DNA from: UBA10427 sp003500135
GTDB lineage: Bacteria; Bacteroidota; Bacteroidia; Cytophagales; Cyclobacteriaceae
NCBI GenBank assembly: GCA_963966275.1
Contig: CAWZYQ010000053.1
Location: forward strand, 1 to 22,965
Direction of reading: 5' to 3'
Length of the DNA: 22,965 nt
Below are positions 5,174-13,795 of the stretch, piece after piece. A program made the translations under genes and the position numbers. The notes beneath the pieces are model-generated. The model saw nothing but the letters and a program-made list of their open reading frames with translations. It had not been told where the DNA came from and did not search any database. The stretch's first letter is position 1; each line of letters starts with the position of its first letter.

Positions 5174-7687
5174 TTAAGACTTATCAGCTTCCTTTCTGTA
5201 GTCCGAAAACCTTCTTTTTGTAGCAATGAAAAAACCAATGGTCAGGATGATCGTACCCACCCACAACAAATTGATAAAGGGCTTTTCCACCGCTTTCATG
5301 ATGATATAATCCTTCTGGGTCGTCCTAGTGGTCAGTTCAAAAGTGTTATCATCAGGATACACATTGGTAAAAGAGATTTTTACCCCAATATCGGCCATCG
5401 TAGAGGGAATATTCCCCACCTGTTTATTTTTAACAATAAAAATGGGTTCTGCCTGATAATCTTCCTCTTTTCCAAATATGCTGATGGTCGCCTTTACGGC
5501 TACATCGTCGTCATCCAGCAAAATACCATCCAGCTTTGGTACGCGAACGATATCATTAAGCACGGCTACATGGTCATTGACAAAAAACCGCTCGCCAATT
5601 TTTAAGGTATGCGTCTCCGGCTCGCTCCATTCCACATCCGATTCCGGATCAGGTATGGTGGATATATGAGTGTATAAATCCCTTTTCACCGTGCGCTTAA
5701 TATCAGGTGAGACCACAAGGCCCATGCTTGGATTAACCTGTGCCCTTGGGAACAGCACAAAGGCCGTCTCACCATCGCGACGATAATGCACTTCGTAATA
5801 GGTGTTTTCCGGTTGATGAATGGTTACCGTATCGCTTACTTCAAAGACGGCTTCTTCTATTTTTCCGGTCACCACAGCCTCCTGGTCATTGATCATTTCC
5901 AGGTACTTTTCAGGAAAAAATCCGGACATCCCTTTGACCTCTTTTCTTCTGCCCTTGTAAACCAACTCATATTCATTCATCTCACGAGGTTCATCCACGA
6001 AAAGCAATACGTTCTCCCGGTTCATCTCATCCGACATTTCTTTGGAGTACAACAAACCTGATCGATTAAGAGAAATGACCTTGGAATAGCCTGAAGAAAA
6101 TAAAATTCCAATCAGCATCAACCCGACACCCATGTGGGCAATGGCGCCACCGGCAAGATGCACTTTTTTGCTTTGCAGGCGAATGAGTATGAAAAAGTTA
6201 GCAACGATGGTATATACCGCTGCCAGCAACAATATGATATAGCTAACAGTATGAATATTGGCAAATACAATGATGATGGCCGTGATCAGTAGGGTTATGA
6301 TTACCGGCGCCAATAAGGCCTCTTTTAGCTTAATTCGGTCCATCTTTTTCCACCAAAAAAACTGGCCTGTTCCCGATAAAAGGGCAATCAATACAGCTCC
6401 CCAAATCTGGAATTTAGTATAATATCCTATTGCATCGGTAGGAGGCGCTATGTTTGAAGTTCCTCCGAATACCTCTATGATCTTATTAAAGACGGGAATG
6501 GAGGTGCCATACATTACCTGAAAGCCCATCAGGCAAAGGGTTGTGGCGCCTAGAAAGATCCAGAATTCCCTTGAATAGGTATTGACCTCTTTTTGCGTTA
6601 CCGGTATTTGTTTCCAGCGTGCAACCAAAAACAAAATGGCAATTATGAGGAAGGCCAGCAAATAAATTAAAAGTTGTCCGCTCAGCCCTAAATCGGTAAA
6701 TGAATGCACGGATGCGTTACCCAAAATACCGCTTCTCGTTAAAAATGTGGCGTAAAGGATTAGTATAAATGTAGCAATCACCAAAACCATTGAGGTCTTT
6801 AGTGCAGAGCCATTATTTTTATAAATGATCATGGTATGCAAACTGGCCACTTGTATGATCCATGGTACATACACGGCATTTTCAACGGGATCCCAGCTCC
6901 AGTAACCACCAAAACTTAAGGTTTCGTATGCCCAATAAGCTCCCATCAACTGTCCTACACCTAAAACGGCTATTGAAAAGATGGTCCATGGCAAGGCCGG
7001 TTTGATCCAGCTTTTAAATTCTTTTTTCCACAATCCTGCAATCAGAAAGGCAAACGGAACGAGCGTGGTGGCATAGCCTAAAAATAAAGTAGGCGGATGG
7101 ATGACCATCCAGTAATTTTGCAACAAAGGATTTAATCCTTGACCATCTTCGGGTATATAATCCGGATTTACCTCAAATATGGGAGCTTCCAGAGCATCGC
7201 GTAGTAAGGTGAAAGGAGAACTACCAATCTTCAGGTTGAAAATTACCACACCCAGGATCATCGAAGTCAGAAATGCCTGCACCAGGGAAAAGACCGTCAT
7301 CACAGGGCCCTCCCATTTTTTTGCAGAAAAGATGATGGCCAATCCCAGCAGGGTATTCCAAAACATCCATAACAGGAAACTTCCCTCCTGACCTTCCCAG
7401 AAGCTCGATATCATATAGTAAAAAGGAAGCGTCAGGCTGCTATGTGCGTAGGCATAGTGATATTCGTACCTATGGCTGCTGATGATGTAATACAGCGAAA
7501 ATATGATCGCCATTACAGATACCACATGTACATAATACGCAATTCTGGCATTTTGAAGCCATTTGTTACGCTTGAGCTGATCTGTGGCTACACTAAATTT
7601 GTAATACGAAAATGTAGCCAGCAGACTAAATACAAATGCTGTGATCACCGACAGATGACCCATATTTCCAATCCAATATTGCACCAT
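5174..7687 (-). CDS. ccmF: CcmF/NrfE-type cytochrome c heme lyase
   Basis: CcmF attaches heme to apocytochrome c at the periplasmic face of the inner membrane. The 837-residue protein shows the family landmarks in order: FWEGQEGSFLLW (97-108), the VIHPP histidine (H197) and the tryptophan-rich WWD heme-handling segment GGYWSWDPVENAVYVPW (260-276), with many membrane helices through about residue 540 and one more near the C terminus (about 805-825). It is longer than the roughly 650 residues of enterobacterial CcmF: about 270 residues of soluble, probably periplasmic sequence lie before the last helix. It is last in the operon, 12 nt after ccmE. No ccmH lies nearby, so this protein may do the ligation without the usual CcmH partner. 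Confidence 0.92.
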   Translation of the reverse strand: MVQYWIGNMGHLSVITAFVFSLLATFSYYKFSVATDQLKRNKWLQNARIAYYVHVVSVMAIIFSLYYIISSHRYEYHYAYAHSSLTLPFYYMISSFWEGQEGSFLLWMFWNTLLGLAIIFSAKKWEGPVMTVFSLVQAFLTSMILGVVIFNLKIGSSPFTLLRDALEAPIFEVNPDYIPEDGQGLNPLLQNYWMVIHPPTLFLGYATTLVPFAFLIAGLWKKEFKSWIKPALPWTIFSIAVLGVGQLMGAYWAYETLSFGGYWSWDPVENAVYVPWIIQVASLHTMIIYKNNGSALKTSMVLVIATFILILYATFLTRSGILGNASVHSFTDLGLSGQLLIYLLAFLIIAILFLVARWKQIPVTQKEVNTYSREFWIFLGATTLCLMGFQVMYGTSIPVFNKIIEVFGGTSNIAPPTDAIGYYTKFQIWGAVLIALLSGTGQFFWWKKMDRIKLKEALLAPVIITLLITAIIIVFANIHTVSYIILLLAAVYTIVANFFILIRLQSKKVHLAGGAIAHMGVGLMLIGILFSSGYSKVISLNRSGLLYSKEMSDEMNRENVLLFVDEPREMNEYELVYKGRRKEVKGMSGFFPEKYLEMINDQEAVVTGKIEEAVFEVSDTVTIHQPENTYYEVHYRRDGETAFVLFPRAQVNPSMGLVVSPDIKRTVKRDLYTHISTIPDPESDVEWSEPETHTLKIGERFFVNDHVAVLNDIVRVPKLDGILLDDDDVAVKATISIFGKEEDYQAEPIFIVKNKQVGNIPSTMADIGVKISFTNVYPDDNTFELTTRTTQKDYIIMKAVEKPFINLLWVGTIILTIGFFIATKRRFSDYRKEADKS

Positions 7688-7699
7688 AAGTTCTTTGAA

Positions 7700-8098
7700 T
7701 TACACCTCGATGGTTTCTTCCTGATATTTTGAAGGGCACTTGAGCAGTATTTGGTCAGCGACAAAATACTGATCTACATAGGAGCCAATAATCACCACCT
7801 GTTCCGATTTTATAAAATCCTGGGGCATGGGTTCGTTGTAATATACCTTTTGTTCCATACCATTGGCATCAACCATTACAAAGGAAAAAGAAAGTAAATC
7901 ATCACTTTTTTCTATCCCAACTACTTCACCATTATCATCCTTTTTCAGCTCACCCACTACATGTATGTCGGCGTCTTTACCGTTTTGCGCCATTACTTTA
8001 GCTTCCTGAAAAGTAACATATGAGCTGACATCACTGGCGGTGCTTATTACCACAACAATGGCGACCGCAATAATACCGATGCCTAGTGCATATTTCAT
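7700..8098 (-). CDS. ccmE: CcmE-type periplasmic heme chaperone, CxxxY variant
   Basis: CcmE carries heme in the periplasm from the CcmC complex to CcmF. This 132-residue protein has one N-terminal membrane anchor (about residues 3-20) and a beta-barrel OB domain, the normal CcmE plan. The heme-attachment motif, HxxxY in enterobacterial CcmE, reads CPSKY here: C121 and Y125. The codon at 7738-7736 is TGC on the minus strand, so the change is in the sequence itself. Natural CcmE proteins with CxxxY are known from sulfate reducers such as Desulfovibrio and from archaea, in systems lacking CcmG and CcmH. The ATG is preceded by an unusually good Shine-Dalgarno sequence at 8103-8109. Confidence 0.9.
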   Translation of the reverse strand: MKYALGIGIIAVAIVVVISTASDVSSYVTFQEAKVMAQNGKDADIHVVGELKKDDNGEVVGIEKSDDLLSFSFVMVDANGMEQKVYYNEPMPQDFIKSEQVVIIGSYVDQYFVADQILLKCPSKYQEETIEV

Positions 8099-8102
8099 GT
8101 TC

Positions 8103-8109
8103 GTCTCCT
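8103..8109 (-). promoter_or_regulatory. strong Shine-Dalgarno sequence for ccmE
   Basis: On the minus strand AGGAGAC lies 4 nt before the ccmE ATG, with GGAG 6 nt from it, and overlaps the stop codon of the CcmD-like gene. Most starts in this window lack such a site, so it supports the start chosen for ccmE. Confidence 0.5.
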
Positions 8110-8341
8110 ATTTATTGCTTTGCTTTAATATTTCCATCTCCTTTTCCAGGCGACTGATCTTTCTGTCTGTGTTGAAAAGATAAATCAATAACCCTGCAAA
8201 CAGCGCTACTATCACAAATACTACTACGTATATTTTGCCACTTTGCCGCATCGCATCCGCCATTTCAGGTGCGGATTGTGCATGCGCAGCTAAAAAAATA
8301 AAAGTGGCTAAAAAGCTTAATATTGTTTTTTTTGTCATCAT
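8108..8341 (-). CDS. CcmD-like small membrane protein
   Basis: A 77-residue protein with an N-terminal signal-like segment (LSFLATFIFLAAHAQ, about 8-22), a short spacer, one membrane helix (about 38-56) and a charged tail that may form a coiled coil (DRKISRLEKEMEILKQ). In other bacteria CcmD is a small single-helix protein that helps release heme-loaded CcmE from CcmC. The start overlaps the ccmC stop in an ATGA junction and ccmE follows, the position expected for ccmD. The cleavable signal makes it longer than enterobacterial CcmD. Sequence identity to CcmD cannot be judged here; the call rests on topology and position. Confidence 0.75.
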   Translation of the reverse strand: MMTKKTILSFLATFIFLAAHAQSAPEMADAMRQSGKIYVVVFVIVALFAGLLIYLFNTDRKISRLEKEMEILKQSNK

Positions 8342-9030
8342 TGTCTTTTACTGTCCTCCCATTCAACTAATTCGGCCTCCAGCTTTCTTTTCCTGATCCG
8401 CAACGAACTGATCCAGAAACCGATTAGTGTCCAGGCCAAAACCGCGGGATAAAACACTTTTCTTAAATCATTGTCCAGGTCATAACTGTTAAAACCCGGG
8501 TTACCACCGTTGCCCGGATGCAATGAATCCGTCATACGTGGTAAAATAAATATTAATGGCACTGCAGCGGCGAAAGCAAAGATATTGTATACAGCGCTAA
8601 TTCTACCTTTTTGCTGTGCTTCTTCAATTGACGCCCTAAGTACCACATAAGCCATATAAATGAGTAAAGCAATTGTGGTAGTATTTAGTTTTGGATCATT
8701 TGTCCACCAGGCGCCCCAGGTGTATTTCGCCCAAACCGACCCGGTAGCCACGCCGATCAAACCATAAACTATGGCCATATTGGCAAACTCCACGGCGTAC
8801 ATATCATAGAGCGGGCGGCCATCACGTAAAAATTTTATGGAGTAAACAAGCGAAGCGATCAGTAGAATGAACATGGCAAACCATGCAGCTACATGAAAAT
8901 ACAGGTTACGAATAGTTTCATTCAGAATGTCGAGCCTGGGCGCCGGCATTAATAGTCCGGCAATAATGACATAAAGCACCAGCAGCGCTGCCCCGTATTT
9001 CCACCACCTTTTCTGAAATAATATTTCCAT
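8338..9030 (-). CDS. ccmC: CcmC-type heme-handling membrane protein
   Basis: CcmC presents heme to CcmE at the outer face of the inner membrane. The 230-residue protein has about six membrane helices, the WWD-family motif WGAWWTNDP (105-113) and two conserved periplasmic histidines that ligate heme, H46 in NLYFHVAAWF and H171 in SLHPG. Length is close to the usual 245. It has its own -7 element at 9048-9055 and is coupled by an ATGA overlap to the CcmD-like gene. It might be annotated as CcsA, but the size and neighbours ccmB and ccmE favour CcmC. Confidence 0.92.
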   Translation of the reverse strand: MEILFQKRWWKYGAALLVLYVIIAGLLMPAPRLDILNETIRNLYFHVAAWFAMFILLIASLVYSIKFLRDGRPLYDMYAVEFANMAIVYGLIGVATGSVWAKYTWGAWWTNDPKLNTTTIALLIYMAYVVLRASIEEAQQKGRISAVYNIFAFAAAVPLIFILPRMTDSLHPGNGGNPGFNSYDLDNDLRKVFYPAVLAWTLIGFWISSLRIRKRKLEAELVEWEDSKRQ

Positions 9031-9047
9031 ATTTTACAATTCTACCG

Positions 9048-9055
9048 CAAAGTTA
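9048..9055 (-). promoter_or_regulatory. -7 element for ccmC
   Basis: On the minus strand this reads TAACTTTG, an exact TAnnTTTG match, 17 nt before the ccmC ATG. Transcription would begin near 9044. The 85-nt gap between ccmB and ccmC therefore probably holds an internal promoter, so ccmCDEF may be expressed apart from ccmB. No clear -33 element is visible. Confidence 0.55.
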
Positions 9056-9115
9056 GCACAGGTCGGCAGAAAAGTTTATGATTCAACGCAATTTTATAGA
9101 CCAACCCAACAAATA

Positions 9116-9790
9116 TTAGTTTGTTCGCCATAAAAACGGAAAAAGTAATGCAGAGGTTGCCAATGCAATGACAATTACAGATATTAGACTAAGAATTGGA
9201 TTGTAGGCCACCGAAAAGTCCAGCCCGTCTACTGCTGCCTTCGAAATTTTCTGGACCAGAAGTAAGCTTGGAATGATCACGGGAAAACCCAGTATAGCCA
9301 CCAGTGCACCGCTGTTGCTGGCTTTTGAAGCGATACTTGAGATCATAGTAAAGGTAGCCGAGAAGCTCATTACTCCTAATATTGCGGCAAGCACATACAA
9401 TCCATGATCGTGAATGACATCGCCCAAAACAATCATGTAAACCGGCAAGCCAAGCGCGAGTAAGAATAGCATGAGTAAGGTATTGTATATGATTTTAGAA
9501 ATAATGATCGCTAAGGGATTGGCAATATTGTAATAATACAACAACCTGCCCCTCGATTCCTGCACAAAACTTTTGGCAATGGTATTGGCTGCAGTGAACA
9601 ACATAATGATCCAGAATAGCACGTTCCATGTGATGGGATGCAATTCGGATGATTTGAATTTGAATGAGATGTAAACGATGAAAATAGAACAGACCATATA
9701 CAGGATCATGGCGCTGATGGCATAACGTTGCCGCCACTCCAGCAGCACATCCTTTTTGAGTAAGGTAATGACCTCCCTGACCGTGTTCAT
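9116..9790 (-). CDS. ccmB: CcmB-type heme exporter permease subunit
   Basis: CcmB is the membrane subunit of the CcmAB ABC complex that releases holo-CcmE from CcmC. The 224-residue protein has an N-terminal cytoplasmic segment (LLKKDVLLEWRQRYA, as in CcmB proteins) and about six membrane helices, close to the family length of 220. The ATPase partner CcmA is not in this window and must be elsewhere or absent. The ATG at 9790 is the only start that keeps the conserved N terminus; a -7 element ends only 4 nt before it, so the transcript may be leaderless. Confidence 0.9.
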   Translation of the reverse strand: MNTVREVITLLKKDVLLEWRQRYAISAMILYMVCSIFIVYISFKFKSSELHPITWNVLFWIIMLFTAANTIAKSFVQESRGRLLYYYNIANPLAIIISKIIYNTLLMLFLLALGLPVYMIVLGDVIHDHGLYVLAAILGVMSFSATFTMISSIASKASNSGALVAILGFPVIIPSLLLVQKISKAAVDGLDFSVAYNPILSLISVIVIALATSALLFPFLWRTN

Positions 9791-9794
9791 GGTG

Positions 9795-9802
9795 CAAATG
9801 TA
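9795..9802 (-). promoter_or_regulatory. -7 element abutting the ccmB start
   Basis: On the minus strand TACATTTG matches TAnnTTTG exactly and is separated from the ccmB ATG by just CACC. A start site at the usual distance would coincide with the start codon, implying a leaderless mRNA. No clear -33 element is visible. Confidence 0.5.
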
Positions 9803-9855
9803 AGAGATCCTCGAAAATTATAAGGCTTAAGCCATTTTATTTGCTATACATTCCT

Positions 9856-9863
9856 TAATTTTG
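9856..9863 (+). promoter_or_regulatory. -7 element for the polysaccharide export operon
   Basis: TAATTTTG matches TAnnTTTG exactly. Transcription would start near 9867, about 56 nt before the first possible start of the SLBB gene and 128 nt before the best one. The best -33 candidate is only a T-run. It shares the short divergent region with the ccmB promoter. Confidence 0.55.
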
Positions 9864-9922
9864 CAGCTAATTTTAACAGAAGACACTTTATCGTAACCCG
9901 ATTCACACATGCCAAGTAATGT

Positions 9923-12691
9923 TTGATGACGGTAAAGGACTATATGAGACAGAACTTCATACAAACAATGGCAAAAACCTCCATCGCGAGTTTTATGAAC
10001 CCATTATCCAAAATATTTTTTACAGCTCTTTTTGCACTTACTTTCTTATCGGGCATTTCTGTACTTGCACAAAACATACCCGAGGAAGCACAAAATATCA
10101 CACCCGATCAAATTGCATCGATCAAAATCGACCAGCTAAGCGATGCTCAGATCAGGATCTTTATGGAGCGGTTTGCCGAGACCGGCATGAGCGACGATGA
10201 CCTCCGGGCAGCATTGGAACTTCGCGGTATGCCTGTAGCAGAAATAGAGAAACTATTTACCCGGATGCAGCAAATCAGGCTTTCCGGCCCGACCAAAGCA
10301 GATGCCGGCTACGACAAAGCACGAACCCGTACTGAACCGGAAAAACGGGAAAACGCCTATCTGGATTACCTGACGGAAGACTACGAAACCCTTATTGAAG
10401 AAGAGATATCGGAAAAGAACAAGCGGATTTTTGGTTATAAATTATTTCGAACCGAATACCTGACATTTGAACCACCGACCAACATACCCACACCAGTAGA
10501 CTACCAGCTGGGCGCCGGAGATGAGATAATTATCGATGTATGGGGCGCCTCTGAGTTTACTTACCAGGAAATGATCTCTCCCGACGGATACATTAAAATA
10601 CCGAATGTAGGCCCCATTTACCTTACCGGGCTTAGCATGCAGGACGCACAAAAACGCGTTTTCAACAAGCTTAGCCAGATCTATTCCGGATTGAGAGGCT
10701 CAAACCCCAATACCTTTTTACAAACCTCACTTGGTCAGGTTAGAACGGTAAGTGTAACCGTGATTGGCGAAGTATTGCGCCCTGGGAATTATAGCGTAAG
10801 CGCCCTTGCAACCGCTTTTAATGCACTTTATTTAAGCGGTGGGCCAAACGAAAACGGCACCTTCCGGGAAATAGAGGTGATTCGAAATAATAAGGTGCAC
10901 ACTACTATTGATGTGTATGACTTTCTGGTAGAAGGCATACAAAAGAACAATATAACCTTGCGCGACCAGGATATCATCCGCGTGAAGCCTTACCAGAATC
11001 GTGTGGAAGTGGTAGGTGAAGTGAAACGGGAAGGTATCTATGAAGCCATCGAAACAGATGATTTCAACGACCTGATCCGTTTTACAGGTGGTTTTACAGA
11101 AAATGCCTATCGCGAAGTGATCAAAGTTCGCAGAAATAACGGCAGTGAAAAGAGCTTTTTAGATATTAACAGTGATGAACGTGACAATTTCACTCCCAAA
11201 AATGGAGATTATGTTTTTGTCGAGGGTATATTAGAAAGATTTAATAACCGGGTGATCATTAAAGGCGCTGTATTTCGGGAAGGTGAATTCGAACTGAGCG
11301 AAGGCCTGACGGTTTCAGAACTTATTGATAAAGCACAGGGTTTGAGGGGCGATGCCTTTCTGGAAAGAGCGGTTATCGTGCGTACAAATCCAGACTTTTC
11401 CACTTCCGTAATTCCTATCTCAGTAAGGAAAATTCTAAAAGGCGCCGAGGAAGATATTACGTTAAAAAGAGAGGATGTGGTAAAAATATCCTCTATTTAC
11501 GATTTAAGAGAGGAGTTTTATGTAACCATAAAGGGTGAAGTAAATTCGCCCGGTACGTTCCCCTATCATGCCAATATGAGTGTGGAGGACCTCATTTTGT
11601 TAGCCAATGGTCTGCGGGAATCGGCCACGGGCAGCCGCGTGGAGGTAGCAAGGCGATTTGCCGGTTCTGACGAAGAAAATACCGATATAACGGCAGAAAT
11701 TTTCAGTTTTGATATTGATAAAAACCTGGAGTTAAATGACAATGATGCCAGTTTTGATCTAAAACCCTTTGACCAGGTATTTATCAGAAGGGCGCCCAAC
11801 TATCAAAGGCAAATCAATATTCGGGTGGAAGGAGAGGCCAGATACCCGGGAATTTATGCACTGAAGAAAAAAGATGAGCGGATCTCAGACCTTATAAAAA
11901 GGGCAGGTGGAATAACCGATGAAGGCTACCCTTCGGGCGCCACTTTAATTCGACGTACAGAGTTCAACCCGCCTAAGACCGATGTAAGGGAAAATTTGGA
12001 AAAGCTGTCCGAACTGCGCGATCGCAACGAGTATTGGATTGACCCGGATGATCAGTCTGCTACGCCGGAGGCTACCTATCTTCAGCAAAAACGCCTGACT
12101 GATGTGGATAAGACCATTGAGGAAATGGATGAAACCGGTGAAGGAACTGAAATAGGTTCGGAAAGAATAAATGCACGAAGAAGGCAGTTGCAGCAGCTTT
12201 CGGAGCGTGATACGGCTACTTTTGACATGGAAGAGGACATTTTTGAAGATGAAGCCTATCAGTTTGAGTCTATTGGAATCGACCTGGTACAGATAATGGA
12301 AAACCCGGGTTCGAAATATGACCTGATTTTAATGGAAGGCGATGTGATTTCAGTACCGCGCAAATTGCAAACGGTTAAAATGCGGGGTGAATTTTTATAT
12401 CCGGTAACCGCAAGGTTTGACGATCGTTTGAACTTCAGGGATTATGTGGCGCGAGCAGGTGGTTTTACTACCGAGGCCAAAAAAAGCAAATCTTACGTCG
12501 TGTATGCCAATGGGTCGGTGGATAGAACCAAGAAAATTTTATTCTTCAACAACTATCCAAAAGTTGAGCCGGGCGCCGAGGTAATTGTTCCGAAAAAGGT
12601 AGAAAGAAACAAATTGTCAGCAACTGAAATAGTAGCCATAACCAGCGCATTGGCCACACTTGCTTTAACCATCAACAACCTGACCCGATAA
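9923..12691 (+). CDS. Wza-like polysaccharide export protein with multiple SLBB domains
   Basis: Probable outer-membrane exporter of the polysaccharide made by the genes downstream. From the first ATG the protein has 922 residues. A signal peptide ends near residue 50 (ISVLAQ), and because its hydrophobic core is at 30-47 the true start may be the ATG at 9944, 9968 or, best, 9995. A poly-export domain follows at about 190-265 (DYQLGAGDEIIIDVWG). Six SLBB-like repeats, each with a G-E/A-V-x-x-P/E-G pattern, begin near residues 279, 363, 443, 533, 632 and 816. A charged insert lies between the fifth and sixth (about 690-790). A hydrophobic C-terminal segment (898-922) may cross the outer membrane. 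It is much larger than Wza (about 380 residues). No lipobox cysteine is seen. Confidence 0.88.
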   Translation: MMTVKDYMRQNFIQTMAKTSIASFMNPLSKIFFTALFALTFLSGISVLAQNIPEEAQNITPDQIASIKIDQLSDAQIRIFMERFAETGMSDDDLRAALELRGMPVAEIEKLFTRMQQIRLSGPTKADAGYDKARTRTEPEKRENAYLDYLTEDYETLIEEEISEKNKRIFGYKLFRTEYLTFEPPTNIPTPVDYQLGAGDEIIIDVWGASEFTYQEMISPDGYIKIPNVGPIYLTGLSMQDAQKRVFNKLSQIYSGLRGSNPNTFLQTSLGQVRTVSVTVIGEVLRPGNYSVSALATAFNALYLSGGPNENGTFREIEVIRNNKVHTTIDVYDFLVEGIQKNNITLRDQDIIRVKPYQNRVEVVGEVKREGIYEAIETDDFNDLIRFTGGFTENAYREVIKVRRNNGSEKSFLDINSDERDNFTPKNGDYVFVEGILERFNNRVIIKGAVFREGEFELSEGLTVSELIDKAQGLRGDAFLERAVIVRTNPDFSTSVIPISVRKILKGAEEDITLKREDVVKISSIYDLREEFYVTIKGEVNSPGTFPYHANMSVEDLILLANGLRESATGSRVEVARRFAGSDEENTDITAEIFSFDIDKNLELNDNDASFDLKPFDQVFIRRAPNYQRQINIRVEGEARYPGIYALKKKDERISDLIKRAGGITDEGYPSGATLIRRTEFNPPKTDVRENLEKLSELRDRNEYWIDPDDQSATPEATYLQQKRLTDVDKTIEEMDETGEGTEIGSERINARRRQLQQLSERDTATFDMEEDIFEDEAYQFESIGIDLVQIMENPGSKYDLILMEGDVISVPRKLQTVKMRGEFLYPVTARFDDRLNFRDYVARAGGFTTEAKKSKSYVVYANGSVDRTKKILFFNNYPKVEPGAEVIVPKKVERNKLSATEIVAITSALATLALTINNLTR

Positions 12692-12703
12692 CGCCGAAAA
12701 GCA

Positions 12704-13795
12704 ATGGAAGATCAAAAGACAGATAAACCAATAATCCAGGACGACGAAATAGATTTGGTTGTAGTGGCCAAAAACATTTGGGAGGGTAGAAAATTCATTC
12801 TTAAAGTCACTGCTATTTTCATAGTTATTGGTTTAATTGTAGCTTTTGGTAGTAAAGTTGAGTACAAGGCATCTTGCAAGCTACTACCTGAAAGCGATGA
12901 AGGAATACAAATGAACCTCGGAGGCCTCGGAGGCTTGGCCAGTTTGGCTGGGATGGATTTAGGGTCTATGGCCGGGGGTAGTGGTGCTATAACCCCTGAT
13001 TTGTATCCCGAAGTAGCTAAAAGCATGCCTTTTCAGCTACGATTGTTAAATACACCGATTCGATTTGACGACATCGACACTACTTATACTTCTTTCTATT
13101 ATTTCAAAGAAGTTGATAAGCCCTCTTTGATAGGTGGTATTGTTAAATATACCATAGGATTACCATTCCAAATCAAAAAGTGGCTAAGCTCATCAGACGA
13201 TGAAGTGGTGGTGCAGGATGAATCTGCCGGTGAGATCATAAAAATCACCAAAGAAGACAGTAAAATCGTTGAAAAATTTCAGGATAGAATATCTGTGGAG
13301 GTGGACAGTAAAACAGGTGTGATTTCCATTTCTGCCGAAATGCCCGATGCCCGGGCCGCGGCTGAAGTTACCAATAGCGCCTATAAGCTGCTTACGGAAT
13401 ATTTGATCGATTATAAAATCAGTAAAGCACAGCAAAACCTCGATTTTGTACAGGAGCGTTATGAAGAATCAAAGTTGGAATTCGTCAATGCTCAAAAGCG
13501 CCTTGCAGCCTTTAATGATCGCAACCGAAACGTAGTCACCGCCATGGCCCAGACTGAATTGGAACGCTTACAAAATGAATACAATATCGCTTTTGAAGTG
13601 TATAAAGGCCTGGCCACCCAACTCGAGCAGTCCAAAATTGCCGTAAAAGAAGAAACCCCTGTTTTCAAGGTGCTGGAACCGGTAAAGGTGCCGGTGGATA
13701 AAAAAAGACCTAAAAGGACAATTATATTATCTGTATTTATAATAACTGGTATATCTGTTAGTTTAGTGATAATGTATTTTAAAAACAAGTTTTGA
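12704..13795 (+). CDS. Wzz-like polysaccharide chain-length determinant
   Basis: An inner-membrane regulator that sets polymer length together with Wzy. The 363-residue protein has the Wzz plan: a short cytoplasmic N terminus, membrane helix 1 (about 31-50), a periplasmic domain with a Gly-rich stretch (72-93) and a long helical region likely to form a coiled coil (about 220-305), then a proline-containing segment (VLEPVKVPVDKKRPKR) leading into helix 2 (about 338-359). No tyrosine-kinase domain is fused to it. It starts 12 nt after the SLBB gene and its stop overlaps the next start. Base composition falls sharply from about 13,700, so its last 30 or so codons look like the recombination edge of the cassette downstream. 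Confidence 0.88.
   Translation: MEDQKTDKPIIQDDEIDLVVVAKNIWEGRKFILKVTAIFIVIGLIVAFGSKVEYKASCKLLPESDEGIQMNLGGLGGLASLAGMDLGSMAGGSGAITPDLYPEVAKSMPFQLRLLNTPIRFDDIDTTYTSFYYFKEVDKPSLIGGIVKYTIGLPFQIKKWLSSSDDEVVVQDESAGEIIKITKEDSKIVEKFQDRISVEVDSKTGVISISAEMPDARAAAEVTNSAYKLLTEYLIDYKISKAQQNLDFVQERYEESKLEFVNAQKRLAAFNDRNRNVVTAMAQTELERLQNEYNIAFEVYKGLATQLEQSKIAVKEETPVFKVLEPVKVPVDKKRPKRTIILSVFIITGISVSLVIMYFKNKF

Noticed and set aside
9495..9797. A 100-codon frame on the minus strand at the ccmB 5' end
   Set aside because: It overlaps ccmB in another frame and encodes a His- and Cys-rich, low-plausibility sequence. ccmB has clear membrane helices and family features.
9923..12691. Lipoprotein signal in the SLBB export protein
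   Set aside because: The signal region ends ISVLAQN and has no cysteine near the cleavage point, unlike Wza.
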